From positions 1-21,209 of the forward strand of contig DDUN01000040.1 of assembly GCA_002344825.1 (NCBI GenBank): a stretch of DNA of 21,209 nt. The letters run 5' to 3'. The position numbers were made by a program, and so were the translations under genes. The notes under the pieces are model-generated. The model was not told where the DNA came from, did no database searches, and saw nothing but the letters and a program-made list of their open reading frames with translations. This DNA comes from Candidatus Multiplicimicrobium inquinatum (GTDB lineage: Bacteria > Omnitrophota > Omnitrophia > Omnitrophales > Aquincolibacteriaceae). Position 1 is the stretch's first letter. Each line of letters begins with the position of its first letter. Below, one piece after another: positions 1 through 6,896 of this stretch.

Positions 1-509
1 ATGAAAGGTGATTTAAGCGGCAAAAGGGATTGCTGAATCACCGCGGCAGCCTGAAGATCTTCTTTCAATTTGCGGTGCGCGGAACGCAGTTCTTCTTCCC
101 GCCTATTGCGTTCGGTTAGGTCATGCCACACGGCAATCAAAGCCGGCTTAGAGTTAATTTCAATCGCGTTCAAAGTCACTTCTACCGGGAAAACTTCGCC
201 GTTTGTTTTGCGGTGATACCATTCAAAACGGTGATAGCCGTTTTTACGCGCAAGCGCGTCCATTTCCGCGGATTTTTCAAGTGACCGGGTTCCGTCAGGC
301 TGATATTCAGGCGAAAGCTCGGAAAGGTGCCTGATCGCGAGCACTTCTTCGCGGGAAGAACACCTGAGAAGGTTCACTGCGGCTTCATTACAATCGGTAA
401 TTTTTTCATCAATCATGATGAAATGCGCGTCGGAGGAATGCTCAAAAAGCAGACGAAACTTATCGTGCGCGCGACGTTCGACGAATTGTTTTTCTGGAGT
501 CGTTGCCAT
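1..509 (-). CDS. PAS domain / SpoIIE-type (PP2C) phosphatase regulator, C-terminus cut off by window edge
   Basis: The frame is open from an ATG at 509 to the window edge, giving 169 residues and no stop. Residues about 20-132 form a PAS domain (FEHSSDAHFIMIDEKITDCNE at the start, WHDLTERNRREEE at the end). A helical linker follows at 133-155, then AAVIQQSLLP at 154-163. That last motif is the usual entry to RsbU/SpoIIE-like PP2C phosphatases, whose catalytic part would lie outside the window. Family knowledge: such proteins sense a signal through PAS and dephosphorylate an anti-sigma antagonist or similar partner. The phosphatase call rests on this short entry motif; a histidine kinase is less likely because no H-box is visible. 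The start has only a weak AAAGGC upstream. The gene is separated from the doxX operon by a strong terminator, so it is its own transcription unit. Confidence 0.75.
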   Translation of the reverse strand, partial: MATTPEKQFVERRAHDKFRLLFEHSSDAHFIMIDEKITDCNEAAVNLLRCSSREEVLAIRHLSELSPEYQPDGTRSLEKSAEMDALARKNGYHRFEWYHRKTNGEVFPVEVTLNAIEINSKPALIAVWHDLTERNRREEELRSAHRKLKEDLQAAAVIQQSLLPLKSPF

Positions 510-519
510 TCCATTTGCC

Positions 520-564
520 TTTAAATAAAAACCGGGCCGGAAGCCCATCCGCTTCCGGCCCGGT
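520..564 (-). terminator. Rho-independent terminator of the DoxX operon
   Basis: A perfect 14-bp stem (531-544 with 551-564, arms ACCGGGCCGGAAGC / GCTTCCGGCCCGGT) closes a 6-nt loop. On the minus strand a T-rich run follows directly. It lies after the doxX stop at 579 and before the PAS gene start at 509. Confidence 0.9.
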
Positions 565-578
565 ATTTTAAGGCAAAC

Positions 579-1019
579 TTAAGAACGCGTGCCGAAAAGT
601 TTTGCGTCGAGCGAAAACTTTCCCGGCCCCATCGCGATAATAAGAATCGAAATAACCAAATATCCCAAAGCGGGTTCGTAAGACGCTCCGCCGGTCATAT
701 TCACAAATGGGTCCTGTCGGACAATCGCGTGCATATGCACCGCCACCGCCATCGTAAACGCTAGCCCTAACGCAGCAAGCGGTGTCAAAAGCCCGAGAAT
801 AAGAGCGATGCCGCCGCCGAACTCAGAAAACGCGGCAAGAAACTGAAAAATTCCGGGGACAGGCGCGTCCGGCCCCATCCAACTGAACGGGTTCTGGATT
901 TTTCCCCAGCCGTGAAAAATAAATGCAACACCCGTATAAACGCGCAATAAAAACAGCGCAATCGAACCGAAGGTCGAATGCGGAACAGCCTTATAACAGC
1001 AAGCAAGATTTTTTAGCAT
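579..1019 (-). CDS. DoxX family membrane protein
   Basis: This 146-residue protein has four hydrophobic segments and the typical DoxX look: LRVYTGVAFIFHGWGKIQNP near the N-terminus, then EFGGGIALILGLLTPLAALGLAFTM and a conserved final span. DoxX proteins are small inner-membrane proteins. Some are linked to quinone or thiosulfate chemistry or to oxidative and thiol stress, but the role of most is unknown. The start has a strong Shine-Dalgarno (GGAAGGGATC before the ATG). It is the last gene of a three-gene minus-strand operon (DUF1428, SRPBCC, DoxX) and ends before a strong terminator. Control is expected from the TetR operator at 1981-2000. Confidence 0.9.
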   Translation of the reverse strand: MLKNLACCYKAVPHSTFGSIALFLLRVYTGVAFIFHGWGKIQNPFSWMGPDAPVPGIFQFLAAFSEFGGGIALILGLLTPLAALGLAFTMAVAVHMHAIVRQDPFVNMTGGASYEPALGYLVISILIIAMGPGKFSLDAKLFGTRS

Positions 1020-1039
1020 GATCCCTTCCTTTCAGAAGA

Positions 1040-1570
1040 TTACGATTTTTCCGTGATAGCTTTCAAACTATTTAACCCCTGCTCAAACTGATCACCCACC
1101 ATTTTATTACAATTCATCAGCAAACCCATCGCTTTTCCGATGAAATTATTGGGGCCGTACATACTCCACGTCACTACAGTTTGGCCATTTTCATTTTTCA
1201 ATAAAAAATCGGCCGTGTTCACGGCTTGCATCGGTTTGAAAAACTCCAGTTTCGTACGCACTAATTCATTCGGAATACTTTCCGTGATGGTTTGTCGGCC
1301 TTCGCCCACTTTTTTATTGCCAACCCAAGAGCAAATCGCCCCCGCGCCAATTTCAGAGCCTTCATACGTTTGCTTCATCTCCGGGTCGAGCTTCGCCCAG
1401 GGAGACCAATCATTCATCTTTCGCGGATCATTTAAATACGGAAAAATCTTTTCGGCAGGGGCATCAATCGCCAGACTGCGCTCCACGCGAAACTCATTCG
1501 GCTGCATCGCGGCTGCTGCCGCGAAACCCGCAATAGCAATAACCAATCCAATTAAAATAATTTTAAACAT
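1040..1570 (-). CDS. SRPBCC (START-like) family protein, membrane-anchored
   Basis: This 176-residue protein has an N-terminal hydrophobic anchor (residues 1-21, IILIGLVIAIAGFAAAAA) followed by a START/polyketide-cyclase-like domain: RVERSLAIDAPAEKIFPYLND, then NDWSPWAKLDPEM, a layout seen in SRPBCC 'polyketide cyclase' proteins. The family binds hydrophobic ligands in a helix-grip fold; no enzyme activity can be assigned. A good ribosome site (AAGGAG) precedes the ATG. The gap to the upstream DUF1428 gene is 9 nt and to doxX 20 nt, so all three are probably cotranscribed. Confidence 0.88.
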   Translation of the reverse strand: MFKIILIGLVIAIAGFAAAAAMQPNEFRVERSLAIDAPAEKIFPYLNDPRKMNDWSPWAKLDPEMKQTYEGSEIGAGAICSWVGNKKVGEGRQTITESIPNELVRTKLEFFKPMQAVNTADFLLKNENGQTVVTWSMYGPNNFIGKAMGLLMNCNKMVGDQFEQGLNSLKAITEKS

Positions 1571-1579
1571 TTTCTCTCC

Positions 1580-1954
1580 TTAGGCGCTGACGATGACTTT
1601 AAAACCCGCGTACATCATGCGCTTCATATCAAAGGGCATTTCTTTGCCGCTTTGTGCCGGGCATATCGAAGAAAGCCGCGGATCTTTCATCACCTTGGCA
1701 TTCACTTGATCGCGATGCTTGCGTGATTTATAGGTAATCCACGAAAAAACAACCGTTTCACCTTTTTTCAGCTTAATGCCTTTTGTGAAAGGCAGCCCGC
1801 ACTGCACATTCAAATCATCGCCCGCGCATTCTTTATAATCAATCGCGCCATGGTCTTTCCAAACCTTACCCGCTTTCTTCGCCATTTGAAAATAAGCTTT
1901 GAGGTTTTTCTTTAAAACGGGAATGACGAATCCGTCCGCGTATCCTGATTTCAT
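1580..1954 (-). CDS. DUF1428 family protein (YbaA-like)
   Basis: This 124-residue soluble protein matches the DUF1428 pattern closely: YADGFVIPVLKKNLKAYF at the start, KVWKDHGAIDYKECAGDDL, CGLPFTKGIKLKKGETVVFSW in the middle, and KEMPFDMKRMMYAGFKVIV at the end. The family is a ferredoxin-like dimeric alpha/beta barrel fold of unknown function, often beside SRPBCC and DoxX genes. The start is set by AAGGAG 6 nt before the ATG. It is the first gene of the operon, and its promoter region carries the TetR palindrome. Confidence 0.9.
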   Translation of the reverse strand: MKSGYADGFVIPVLKKNLKAYFQMAKKAGKVWKDHGAIDYKECAGDDLNVQCGLPFTKGIKLKKGETVVFSWITYKSRKHRDQVNAKVMKDPRLSSICPAQSGKEMPFDMKRMMYAGFKVIVSA

Positions 1955-1980
1955 AAAATCTCCTTATTGTTTTTAAGATA

Positions 1981-2011
1981 ACTGTACCAATTGGTACAGT
2001 CAGTGTACAAT
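1981..2011. promoter_or_regulatory. TetR operator and divergent promoters
   Basis: A perfect 20-bp palindrome (ACTGTACCAATTGGTACAGT, 1981-2000) lies between the divergent DUF1428 operon and tetR. On the minus strand TTGTAC and TACAGT are 18 nt apart, so the operator covers the -10 box. On the plus strand TACAAT at 2006-2011 is a likely -10 for tetR, with the palindrome across its -35 region. The arrangement predicts repression of both sides by the TetR protein. Confidence 0.85.
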
Positions 2012-2039
2012 CTGTATCGGCAAAGGTCAAAAACAATTT

Positions 2040-2633
2040 ATGCAAAAAATAAGCACGCGCCAAAAAATGGTTGAAGCCGCCCTTCGGCTGTTCCATGAGA
2101 AAGGCATTCACGCCACAAGCGTGGACGCGGTTCTGGAACGCTCCGGCACGGGCAAAAGTCAATTCGCGCATTATTTCAAAAACAAAGATGGGCTGATCTT
2201 GGCAGCGCTCGATTATTTCCGCGAGCAAATGCTGAAAGGAGCGTATTCGCCCTTCCCCTCAATTGAAACCTGGAAACAGCTCGAAATCTTTATGCGCGGA
2301 TTCACGAAGTGGCAAGCTAATGTGGATTATGAATTAAGCTGCCCTATCGGCACTATCAGCCATGACCTTGGCGGCAGTTGCCCCGAAGCACGCAAACTCG
2401 CGCATGAAATCTTTGAATGGCGCAGAAATTATGTCGCCGCTTTTTTTAATAAAGAGCAAGCCTCGGGCCGAATGAAAAAAAACATTAAGCCTAAAGCGCT
2501 GGCGGATTTTTGCTACACGATCATTCAGGGCGGACTGTGGATGGCGAAAGCGGAACGGAATGCCGAACCTTTTGAGAACGCGCTTAATTCGGCTTTGATT
2601 TATCTGAAGTCTCTGCGGAAAACAAAAACTTAA
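2040..2633 (+). CDS. TetR family transcriptional regulator
   Basis: This 197-residue protein has an N-terminal TetR DNA-binding domain: RQKMVEAALRLFHEKGIHATSVDAV, then the recognition region SGTGKSQFAHYFKNKDGLILAAL at about residues 35-58. The C-terminal ligand domain has CPIGTISHDLGG, a feature of the TetR group related to AcuR-type repressors. It is divergent from the DUF1428-SRPBCC-DoxX operon with a 20-bp palindrome between, so it is probably the local repressor of that operon and of itself. The ligand is unknown. Its stop overlaps the stop of the convergent CarD-like gene. The ribosome site (AAAGG) is weak and rather far from the ATG. Confidence 0.92.
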   Translation: MQKISTRQKMVEAALRLFHEKGIHATSVDAVLERSGTGKSQFAHYFKNKDGLILAALDYFREQMLKGAYSPFPSIETWKQLEIFMRGFTKWQANVDYELSCPIGTISHDLGGSCPEARKLAHEIFEWRRNYVAAFFNKEQASGRMKKNIKPKALADFCYTIIQGGLWMAKAERNAEPFENALNSALIYLKSLRKTKT

Positions 2634-3130
2634 AGGGCGTCAACGTTCTCGAGCGCGGCAAGCACCATGGGATTTGTTTTTGCGACGGCTTCCAAGTTTT
2701 CCCGAATTTTATCCGCCATTTCCCGCACGGTTGACTGAAGCACAATCGCCATTTCGCTGGATAAGCGTTTAGCGGAATGATTCACTTTTTGAGCCCGGCG
2801 TTTATCGCGCATGGGTTCTTTACTCAGGGATTCTTCCCGCAGCAATACCGCAAGCTCCCAAGCCCCGCCCGTTGCCGAAGCTTTTTTCGCGCCTGTTTTG
2901 AAATACTCTAAAATCTCATTCGCCTCTTTGGCGGAAATCAGCTTATTGAAACCCGCGGTTTCCAAAAATTCGCGCGCTACCGTGAAGCGGGCCTTAGACC
3001 GGCTTTGAAAAACAGGCACGAATGAGTAATTGTCCGCGGGCAACGCCCCAGCCTTCGGAATTTCAGCCACACGGCAAAGGCCGTGAACAGAATGAAACAT
3101 CAAATCATTTTTACGGATTTTTTTAAGCAT
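2630..3130 (-). CDS. CarD-like (CdnL/TRCF N-domain) transcription factor, divergent
   Basis: This 166-residue protein starts with KIRKNDLMFHSVHGLCRVAEI, which matches the start of the CarD/CdnL/TRCF RNA-polymerase-interacting domain (usual form: GD-x-VVYPxHGVGxIxxI). The C-terminal helical part fits the CarD DNA-binding domain, with WELAVLLREES at about residue 90 and SAKRLSSEMAIVLQSTVREMADKI later. CarD proteins bind RNA polymerase beta and stabilise the open complex at promoters. The N-domain is divergent (MFHSVHG in place of VVYPxHG), so it may be a specialised paralogue. It converges with tetR. No clear ribosome site precedes the ATG. Confidence 0.65.
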   Translation of the reverse strand: MLKKIRKNDLMFHSVHGLCRVAEIPKAGALPADNYSFVPVFQSRSKARFTVAREFLETAGFNKLISAKEANEILEYFKTGAKKASATGGAWELAVLLREESLSKEPMRDKRRAQKVNHSAKRLSSEMAIVLQSTVREMADKIRENLEAVAKTNPMVLAALENVDAL

Positions 3131-3275
3131 GAATTCTTTTTTAATTGTTGCGGCTGATAACCATTCGCAACGCTCGCAAAGCCTGCGTAATGCGGGAAAG
3201 GAAGAAAACAGACACGGCCGATCCGCTCTCAGGGTAACAGAAAGCCCTTATTTTAGATACAACTATAAGCGAGAC

Positions 3276-3485
3276 CTAGAAGGACTTCTCGATCTTTTTC
3301 TTCAACGCATCGAGGTTTTTATCCTGCAGGCTAAAGCTGAGGTAGTTATGCGCTCCCGGAAAATACTCATAACTGCCGCTATTTGAATTTTTAATAATGG
3401 TGCCGGCATGCTCGCCATTTCTCATCACCCGAACTCTCCAACCGCCATCCTCGGTCATCTCTTCATAAACAAACTGATCTGTCAT
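3276..3485 (-). CDS. Small hypothetical protein, 69 residues
   Basis: I do not recognise this family. The start at 3485 is chosen because AAGGAGGG lies about 8 nt upstream; a longer in-frame form from further upstream would lack such a site. The product is soluble and mixed in charge: MTDQFVYEEMTEDGGWRVRV, a predicted beta-rich middle (HAGTIIKNSNSGSYEYFPG), then SFSLQDKNLDALKKKIEKSF as a likely C-terminal helix. A TATAAT on the minus strand at 3568-3573 is a possible -10, giving a leader of about 75 nt. It is not clearly in an operon. Confidence 0.65.
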   Translation of the reverse strand: MTDQFVYEEMTEDGGWRVRVMRNGEHAGTIIKNSNSGSYEYFPGAHNYLSFSLQDKNLDALKKKIEKSF

Positions 3486-3679
3486 AGAATCCCCCCTCCT
3501 TACGTTCATCACGCTCATCTCCAGCGAGCATTACCCCCGTAAGCCCACCGCATGCATTCTTATCCAAATTATACCCACTAAAAAAGCTCCGCCATGAAAA
3601 TTTGCTCCTTTTTATTCAGGAAAAGGCTTTATTTTATTTTTTTTAAAGTGTCGCGCCGAAACCGTGCTGGTCGCGCTTT

Positions 3680-4825
3680 TTATATTTTTTGGTAGGCCAT
3701 TTTCCACTGAGCGAGATAAAAACGGAAAAGTTTTTTGCTTTCAAAGTACTTCATCGCCGCGAGGCGCTCCGCTTCGGACTGCCGTTCAATTTTACCCTGC
3801 AAAACATCGCGGTACGCCTGCGCGGAAACTTCCCAGTCGTGCAAAGTCTGCTTCAGGCGCTCATACTGATCTTTGATTAAATTTTGAAGCGCGTTGCGTT
3901 CCGTCTCGGATTCTTTTTTCAATATCTCGCGCTCCAGCCTTTGCTTTTCTGCGCCGATTCGGGCCGCGTAAATTCTAAACTTAGAAACGCGAATCAAATC
4001 ACGCGCCAAACCGGCCCATTCTAAAAAGCGAATCACCCACTTAGTGGGGTCCCAGTCATACCAGCGCACGCCATTACGATAATCGCCGGGGAAACGGTGA
4101 TGATAATTGTGATAACCTTCGCCGTTGGTAAGCAAGGCGGTAAACCAATGGTCTTTCGCCGATGAATCAATGTCATAAGTCGACTTGCCCAAAGTATGAG
4201 CGAAAGAATTAATCGCCCAGGTCGTGTGATAAACCAAAGTCACACGCAAACAAAAAGCGATCAAAAAAGCTCCGAGCGCGTATCCACCCAAAGCTCCGAT
4301 TAAAACAGGCAGGACTATGCCCGAACCGATCGACCACAAAGCATAGTGACGATGCTGGCTCATAATCATCCGGCTTTTCTTCAAATCCTGCACATTATCA
4401 AATTCAACCGGATGCTCCCAAAAAATCATCCATCCCAAATGCGCGTAGAAAAAACCTTTATCGATGCTGTAGGGATCATAATCAGTATCAACATACCGAT
4501 GATGCTTGCGGTGCTGGGACGCCCAGGTCAACGCGGACTGCTCAAAACTAGCCGCGCCGAAAAAAAGCGCCAGGAAACGCACAAGACGTGTGGCTTTAAA
4601 AGAAACATGGGAAAACAAGCGGTGGTAACCCACGGTAATACTGAAACTGGTCGCAAGCGTGTAGAAAATAAAAAGCATCACTTCGTAAACCGAAATGCCA
4701 AAATGGTAAAGATAAATAGCGGTACCAATCACTCCAAAAGAAGTGGTTCCGATGAAGAAAAGGAGATTCGTCCAAATAATCTTCCGTACCGACTTTTGAG
4801 GGTCTAATTCAGCTGCTGTGCTCAT
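3680..4825 (-). CDS. Membrane acyl-CoA desaturase (delta-9 type) with C-terminal coiled-coil extension
   Basis: This is a di-iron membrane fatty-acid desaturase, which inserts a cis double bond in acyl chains and so tunes membrane fluidity. All three histidine boxes are present (numbered from the ATG at 4825): HRLFSH at 68-73, HRKHH at 105-109 and HNYHH at 239-243, with the further ligand region NSFAH at about 206. Four membrane spans lie between them. After about residue 283 the protein adds roughly 100 charged residues with coiled-coil character (EKQRLEREILKKESETERN and following), which the family usually lacks. The ATG at 4825 is preferred over a TTG at 4846. A TATACT box ends 6 nt before this ATG, so the mRNA may be leaderless. 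It is probably transcribed alone. Confidence 0.93.
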   Translation of the reverse strand: MSTAAELDPQKSVRKIIWTNLLFFIGTTSFGVIGTAIYLYHFGISVYEVMLFIFYTLATSFSITVGYHRLFSHVSFKATRLVRFLALFFGAASFEQSALTWASQHRKHHRYVDTDYDPYSIDKGFFYAHLGWMIFWEHPVEFDNVQDLKKSRMIMSQHRHYALWSIGSGIVLPVLIGALGGYALGAFLIAFCLRVTLVYHTTWAINSFAHTLGKSTYDIDSSAKDHWFTALLTNGEGYHNYHHRFPGDYRNGVRWYDWDPTKWVIRFLEWAGLARDLIRVSKFRIYAARIGAEKQRLEREILKKESETERNALQNLIKDQYERLKQTLHDWEVSAQAYRDVLQGKIERQSEAERLAAMKYFESKKLFRFYLAQWKMAYQKI

Positions 4826-4831
4826 ATCTAA

Positions 4832-4837
4832 AGTATA
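4832..4837 (-). promoter_or_regulatory. Possible -10 box (TATACT) of the desaturase gene
   Basis: TATACT on the minus strand ends 6 nt before the ATG at 4825, where a transcription start would fall on or next to the start codon. No convincing -35 is visible at 16-18 nt spacing, so the call is tentative. Confidence 0.4.
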
Positions 4838-4877
4838 TACGCCCAAATCAATCGCGCATAATTTATTTCAAAATTTT

Positions 4878-5273
4878 TCAAGAGACAAACCGTGCCCGGA
4901 CAGACGACTTTAAAAAATAACCCAGCCAAAGTGCGGGCGCCAAAGTGAAAACGGAAATACGGGGATGAATCACTGCTAAAACTTTTTCGGCCAAGGTTGG
5001 TTCCTTGAAAATCCAAAAAGTCCATGCGAAATGAGCCAAATACGCGCCAAGACCAAGCCCCAAACCGGCAAAAACAAAGCTGAGGATATAAGCCCATTTT
5101 TTTAAACGCAAAAGCCCCCAAACACAAATCCAAAGCGCGGCAAACAAAATACCGTAAGCGATATTCCACGACAACACGGCAGGGTCATTCATCATCACCA
5201 GCACATAGCAGACATAGCTCGCGAAAACAGCCCCAAAAGACACCACTAATTTATCCACTCGTGTCGCGCTCAT
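4878..5273 (-). CDS. Hypothetical integral membrane protein, 131 residues
   Basis: I cannot assign a family. The protein has three or four hydrophobic segments (about residues 10-27, 36-55, 62-82 and 105-122), the third being unusually glycine-rich (FVFAGLGLGLGAYLAHFAWTF). The N-terminus is short and basic. A GGGGGTC stretch before the ATG may serve as ribosome site. It lies 33 nt downstream of the GlcG-like gene on the same strand, so it is likely in the same transcript (DedA, GlcG-like, this gene). Confidence 0.7.
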   Translation of the reverse strand: MSATRVDKLVVSFGAVFASYVCYVLVMMNDPAVLSWNIAYGILFAALWICVWGLLRLKKWAYILSFVFAGLGLGLGAYLAHFAWTFWIFKEPTLAEKVLAVIHPRISVFTLAPALWLGYFLKSSVRARFVS

Positions 5274-5306
5274 GATGACCCCCCGTTTATTTCAGGCAGT
5301 TTGTTT

Positions 5307-5729
5307 TTACGCAAAGACTTTGGCGCCGGTTTCGGCAACTGCGTGATCATTTTCAACCGCGCTGCCGGAAACACCGATAGCTCCGATGACCGTGCCTTCT
5401 TTATTCTTAATCACGACTCCACCCGGAAAAGTAATCAAACCCTGATTGGAGTGTTCAATACCGAAAAGCGAGCCGCCCGGCTGAGACAAAGAACCGATCA
5501 CGCCGGTGTTCATGTCAAAAAACCGCGCGGTTTTGGCTTTCTTAATTGAAATATCAATCGAACCCAGCCAGGCTCCGTCCATGCGCGCGAAAGCTTTCAA
5601 GTTCGCGCCCGCGTCCACCACCGCAATATTCATTTTGGTATCAATTTGCTTGGCTTTTTCAATCGCGGCCGTTACTGCCGCGCGGGCTTGTTCCAAAGAA
5701 ATGTCATTCACTAAAGTAGCTGTGGTCAT
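5307..5729 (-). CDS. GlcG/HbpS-like heme-degrading-type protein (DUF336)
   Basis: This is a 140-residue protein of the GlcG/HbpS (DUF336) family: SLEQARAAVTAAIEKAKQ at the start, NIAVVDAGANLKAFARMDGAW, KKAKTARFF, FPGGVVIKNKEGTVIGAIGVSG and DHAVAETGA. HbpS members bind heme and sense redox stress; GlcG is linked to glycolate use; most have no known ligand. The start at 5729 is set by CAGGAG about 7 nt upstream, and a longer in-frame form would overlap the preceding gene. No signal peptide is present, so the protein is cytosolic. It sits 23 nt after the DedA-family gene, probably in one operon. Confidence 0.88.
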   Translation of the reverse strand: MTTATLVNDISLEQARAAVTAAIEKAKQIDTKMNIAVVDAGANLKAFARMDGAWLGSIDISIKKAKTARFFDMNTGVIGSLSQPGGSLFGIEHSNQGLITFPGGVVIKNKEGTVIGAIGVSGSAVENDHAVAETGAKVFA

Positions 5730-5752
5730 AGAGTCTCCTGATTTTAAATAAA

Positions 5753-6400
5753 TTACTTTTTCGAATTTTGATGACGTTTCCAATAAATCCAGCCAACGCA
5801 AGCAACGAGGCCCCCGAAAATCACCATTTGCACGATTGATTCCATGCTATCGAGCCCGCCCATCATCGACTCCAATGCCGAGATTCCGGAATAGCCGACA
5901 TAAATATAAAAAAGATTACGGAAAAAATTGCCGGCGAAAGTGGCAATGAGGTAAACACGCATTTTCACTTTGATAATACCGCTCACCACAGAAACAGGCG
6001 TACTTGGAACAATCGGCAAAGCACGCAAAACAAAAAGCACGAGCAAGTCTTTCCAATTGCCTTTCATTTTTTTACCGATACCTTCAACTTCTTCATGCGA
6101 AACGCCCAAAAACTTTCCGAACTTATCAATCACCACATCTTCCATTTTATCGGCGACAAAATAAACAAACCATGCGCCAATCGTTTTACCGGCTGAACCG
6201 ACCAGCGCCAGCCACGCGAGCGCGATAAAAGTTTTGCTCTGTGCATAAGCCGCGGAACCCACCGCCGCCATCACAAAAGGCGAAGGAATCGGCGCAATCA
6301 CTTCCTCAACAAGCCCTCCTAAAAAAGACGACAATTCCAGCGGCAGATAATTCGCCGAATTTTTCAGCATTTCCTCAATCGCGGTTAATAATTCCCTCAT
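5753..6400 (-). CDS. DedA / VTT-domain (SNARE-associated) family membrane protein
   Basis: This 215-residue membrane protein has the DedA/VTT signature: EEVIAPIPSPFVM at about residues 32-44, LALVGSAGKTIGAWFVYFVA, then LFVLRALPIVPSTPVSVVSGIIKVKMRVYLIATFAGNFFRN as re-entrant loop and conserved arginine-containing segment. Members move lipid carriers such as undecaprenyl phosphate or phosphatidylethanolamine across the inner membrane and help keep the proton motive force. The exact substrate cannot be read from sequence. It heads a minus-strand group with the GlcG-like gene 23 nt downstream. Confidence 0.85.
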   Translation of the reverse strand: MRELLTAIEEMLKNSANYLPLELSSFLGGLVEEVIAPIPSPFVMAAVGSAAYAQSKTFIALAWLALVGSAGKTIGAWFVYFVADKMEDVVIDKFGKFLGVSHEEVEGIGKKMKGNWKDLLVLFVLRALPIVPSTPVSVVSGIIKVKMRVYLIATFAGNFFRNLFYIYVGYSGISALESMMGGLDSMESIVQMVIFGGLVACVGWIYWKRHQNSKK

Positions 6401-6441
6401 AAAACCTTTCTCACTCTCCGGCCTTCAAAATAAACGCGTGT

Positions 6442-6804
6442 TTATTTCTGTCCCCGGCTTTTAAAAAAAGCAAAAAGCACTAAAATAGACGCTGCCAACA
6501 TCGAGCTAATCAAAAACGCGGCAAAAAGCTTCTCCGTGTTTCCGCCTATATACGCCTGCCATGTTGCGGCCGAACGCCACGCGAAAATAAAAGTCAAAAA
6601 GCCCGTGGTAATCAATCCGGCTTTTAAACTCCAGCCGACTTGACGCAAGGCTAAAACGCCCCAAACAATCGAAAGCGTACCGAAAGTTCCGCCCGACATC
6701 AATGCTGTTTTGGCTTTTTCGGGGTTGGATAAAAATCCCGCGACACCGGCTAAAATCAAAAATGCGCCGTAAATAATCAATGTTTTTGAGAGCTTGTGGT
6801 TCAT
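6442..6804 (-). CDS. TMEM14-like small membrane protein, 120 residues
   Basis: The start at 6804 is supported by AAGGAGG 6 nt before the ATG. Four hydrophobic spans are seen. The first ones (GAFLILAGVAGFLSNPEK, LMSGGTFGTLSIVWGVLAL) and the later arginine-containing span (FLTFIFAWRSAATWQAY) recall the TMEM14/UPF0136 family, including its glycine-rich helix followed by a lysine- and serine-containing loop. Function in bacteria is unknown; a general multi-span membrane protein is the alternative. It is 41 nt upstream of the DedA-family gene and may share its transcript. It diverges from the NlpC/P60 gene. Confidence 0.6.
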   Translation of the reverse strand: MNHKLSKTLIIYGAFLILAGVAGFLSNPEKAKTALMSGGTFGTLSIVWGVLALRQVGWSLKAGLITTGFLTFIFAWRSAATWQAYIGGNTEKLFAAFLISSMLAASILVLFAFFKSRGQK

Positions 6805-6896
6805 AACGCCTCCTTTTGGGGTGCATTCTAGCCATTCCTCCGCATACAAATCAATCGGCTTATCTTTAATTTTGATTTTTATGGTAAATTGTCTCC

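Noticed and set aside
3129..3386. Plus-strand open frame of 85 residues
   Set aside because: It overlaps the 69-residue minus-strand gene, which has a strong ribosome site; composition is not protein-like.
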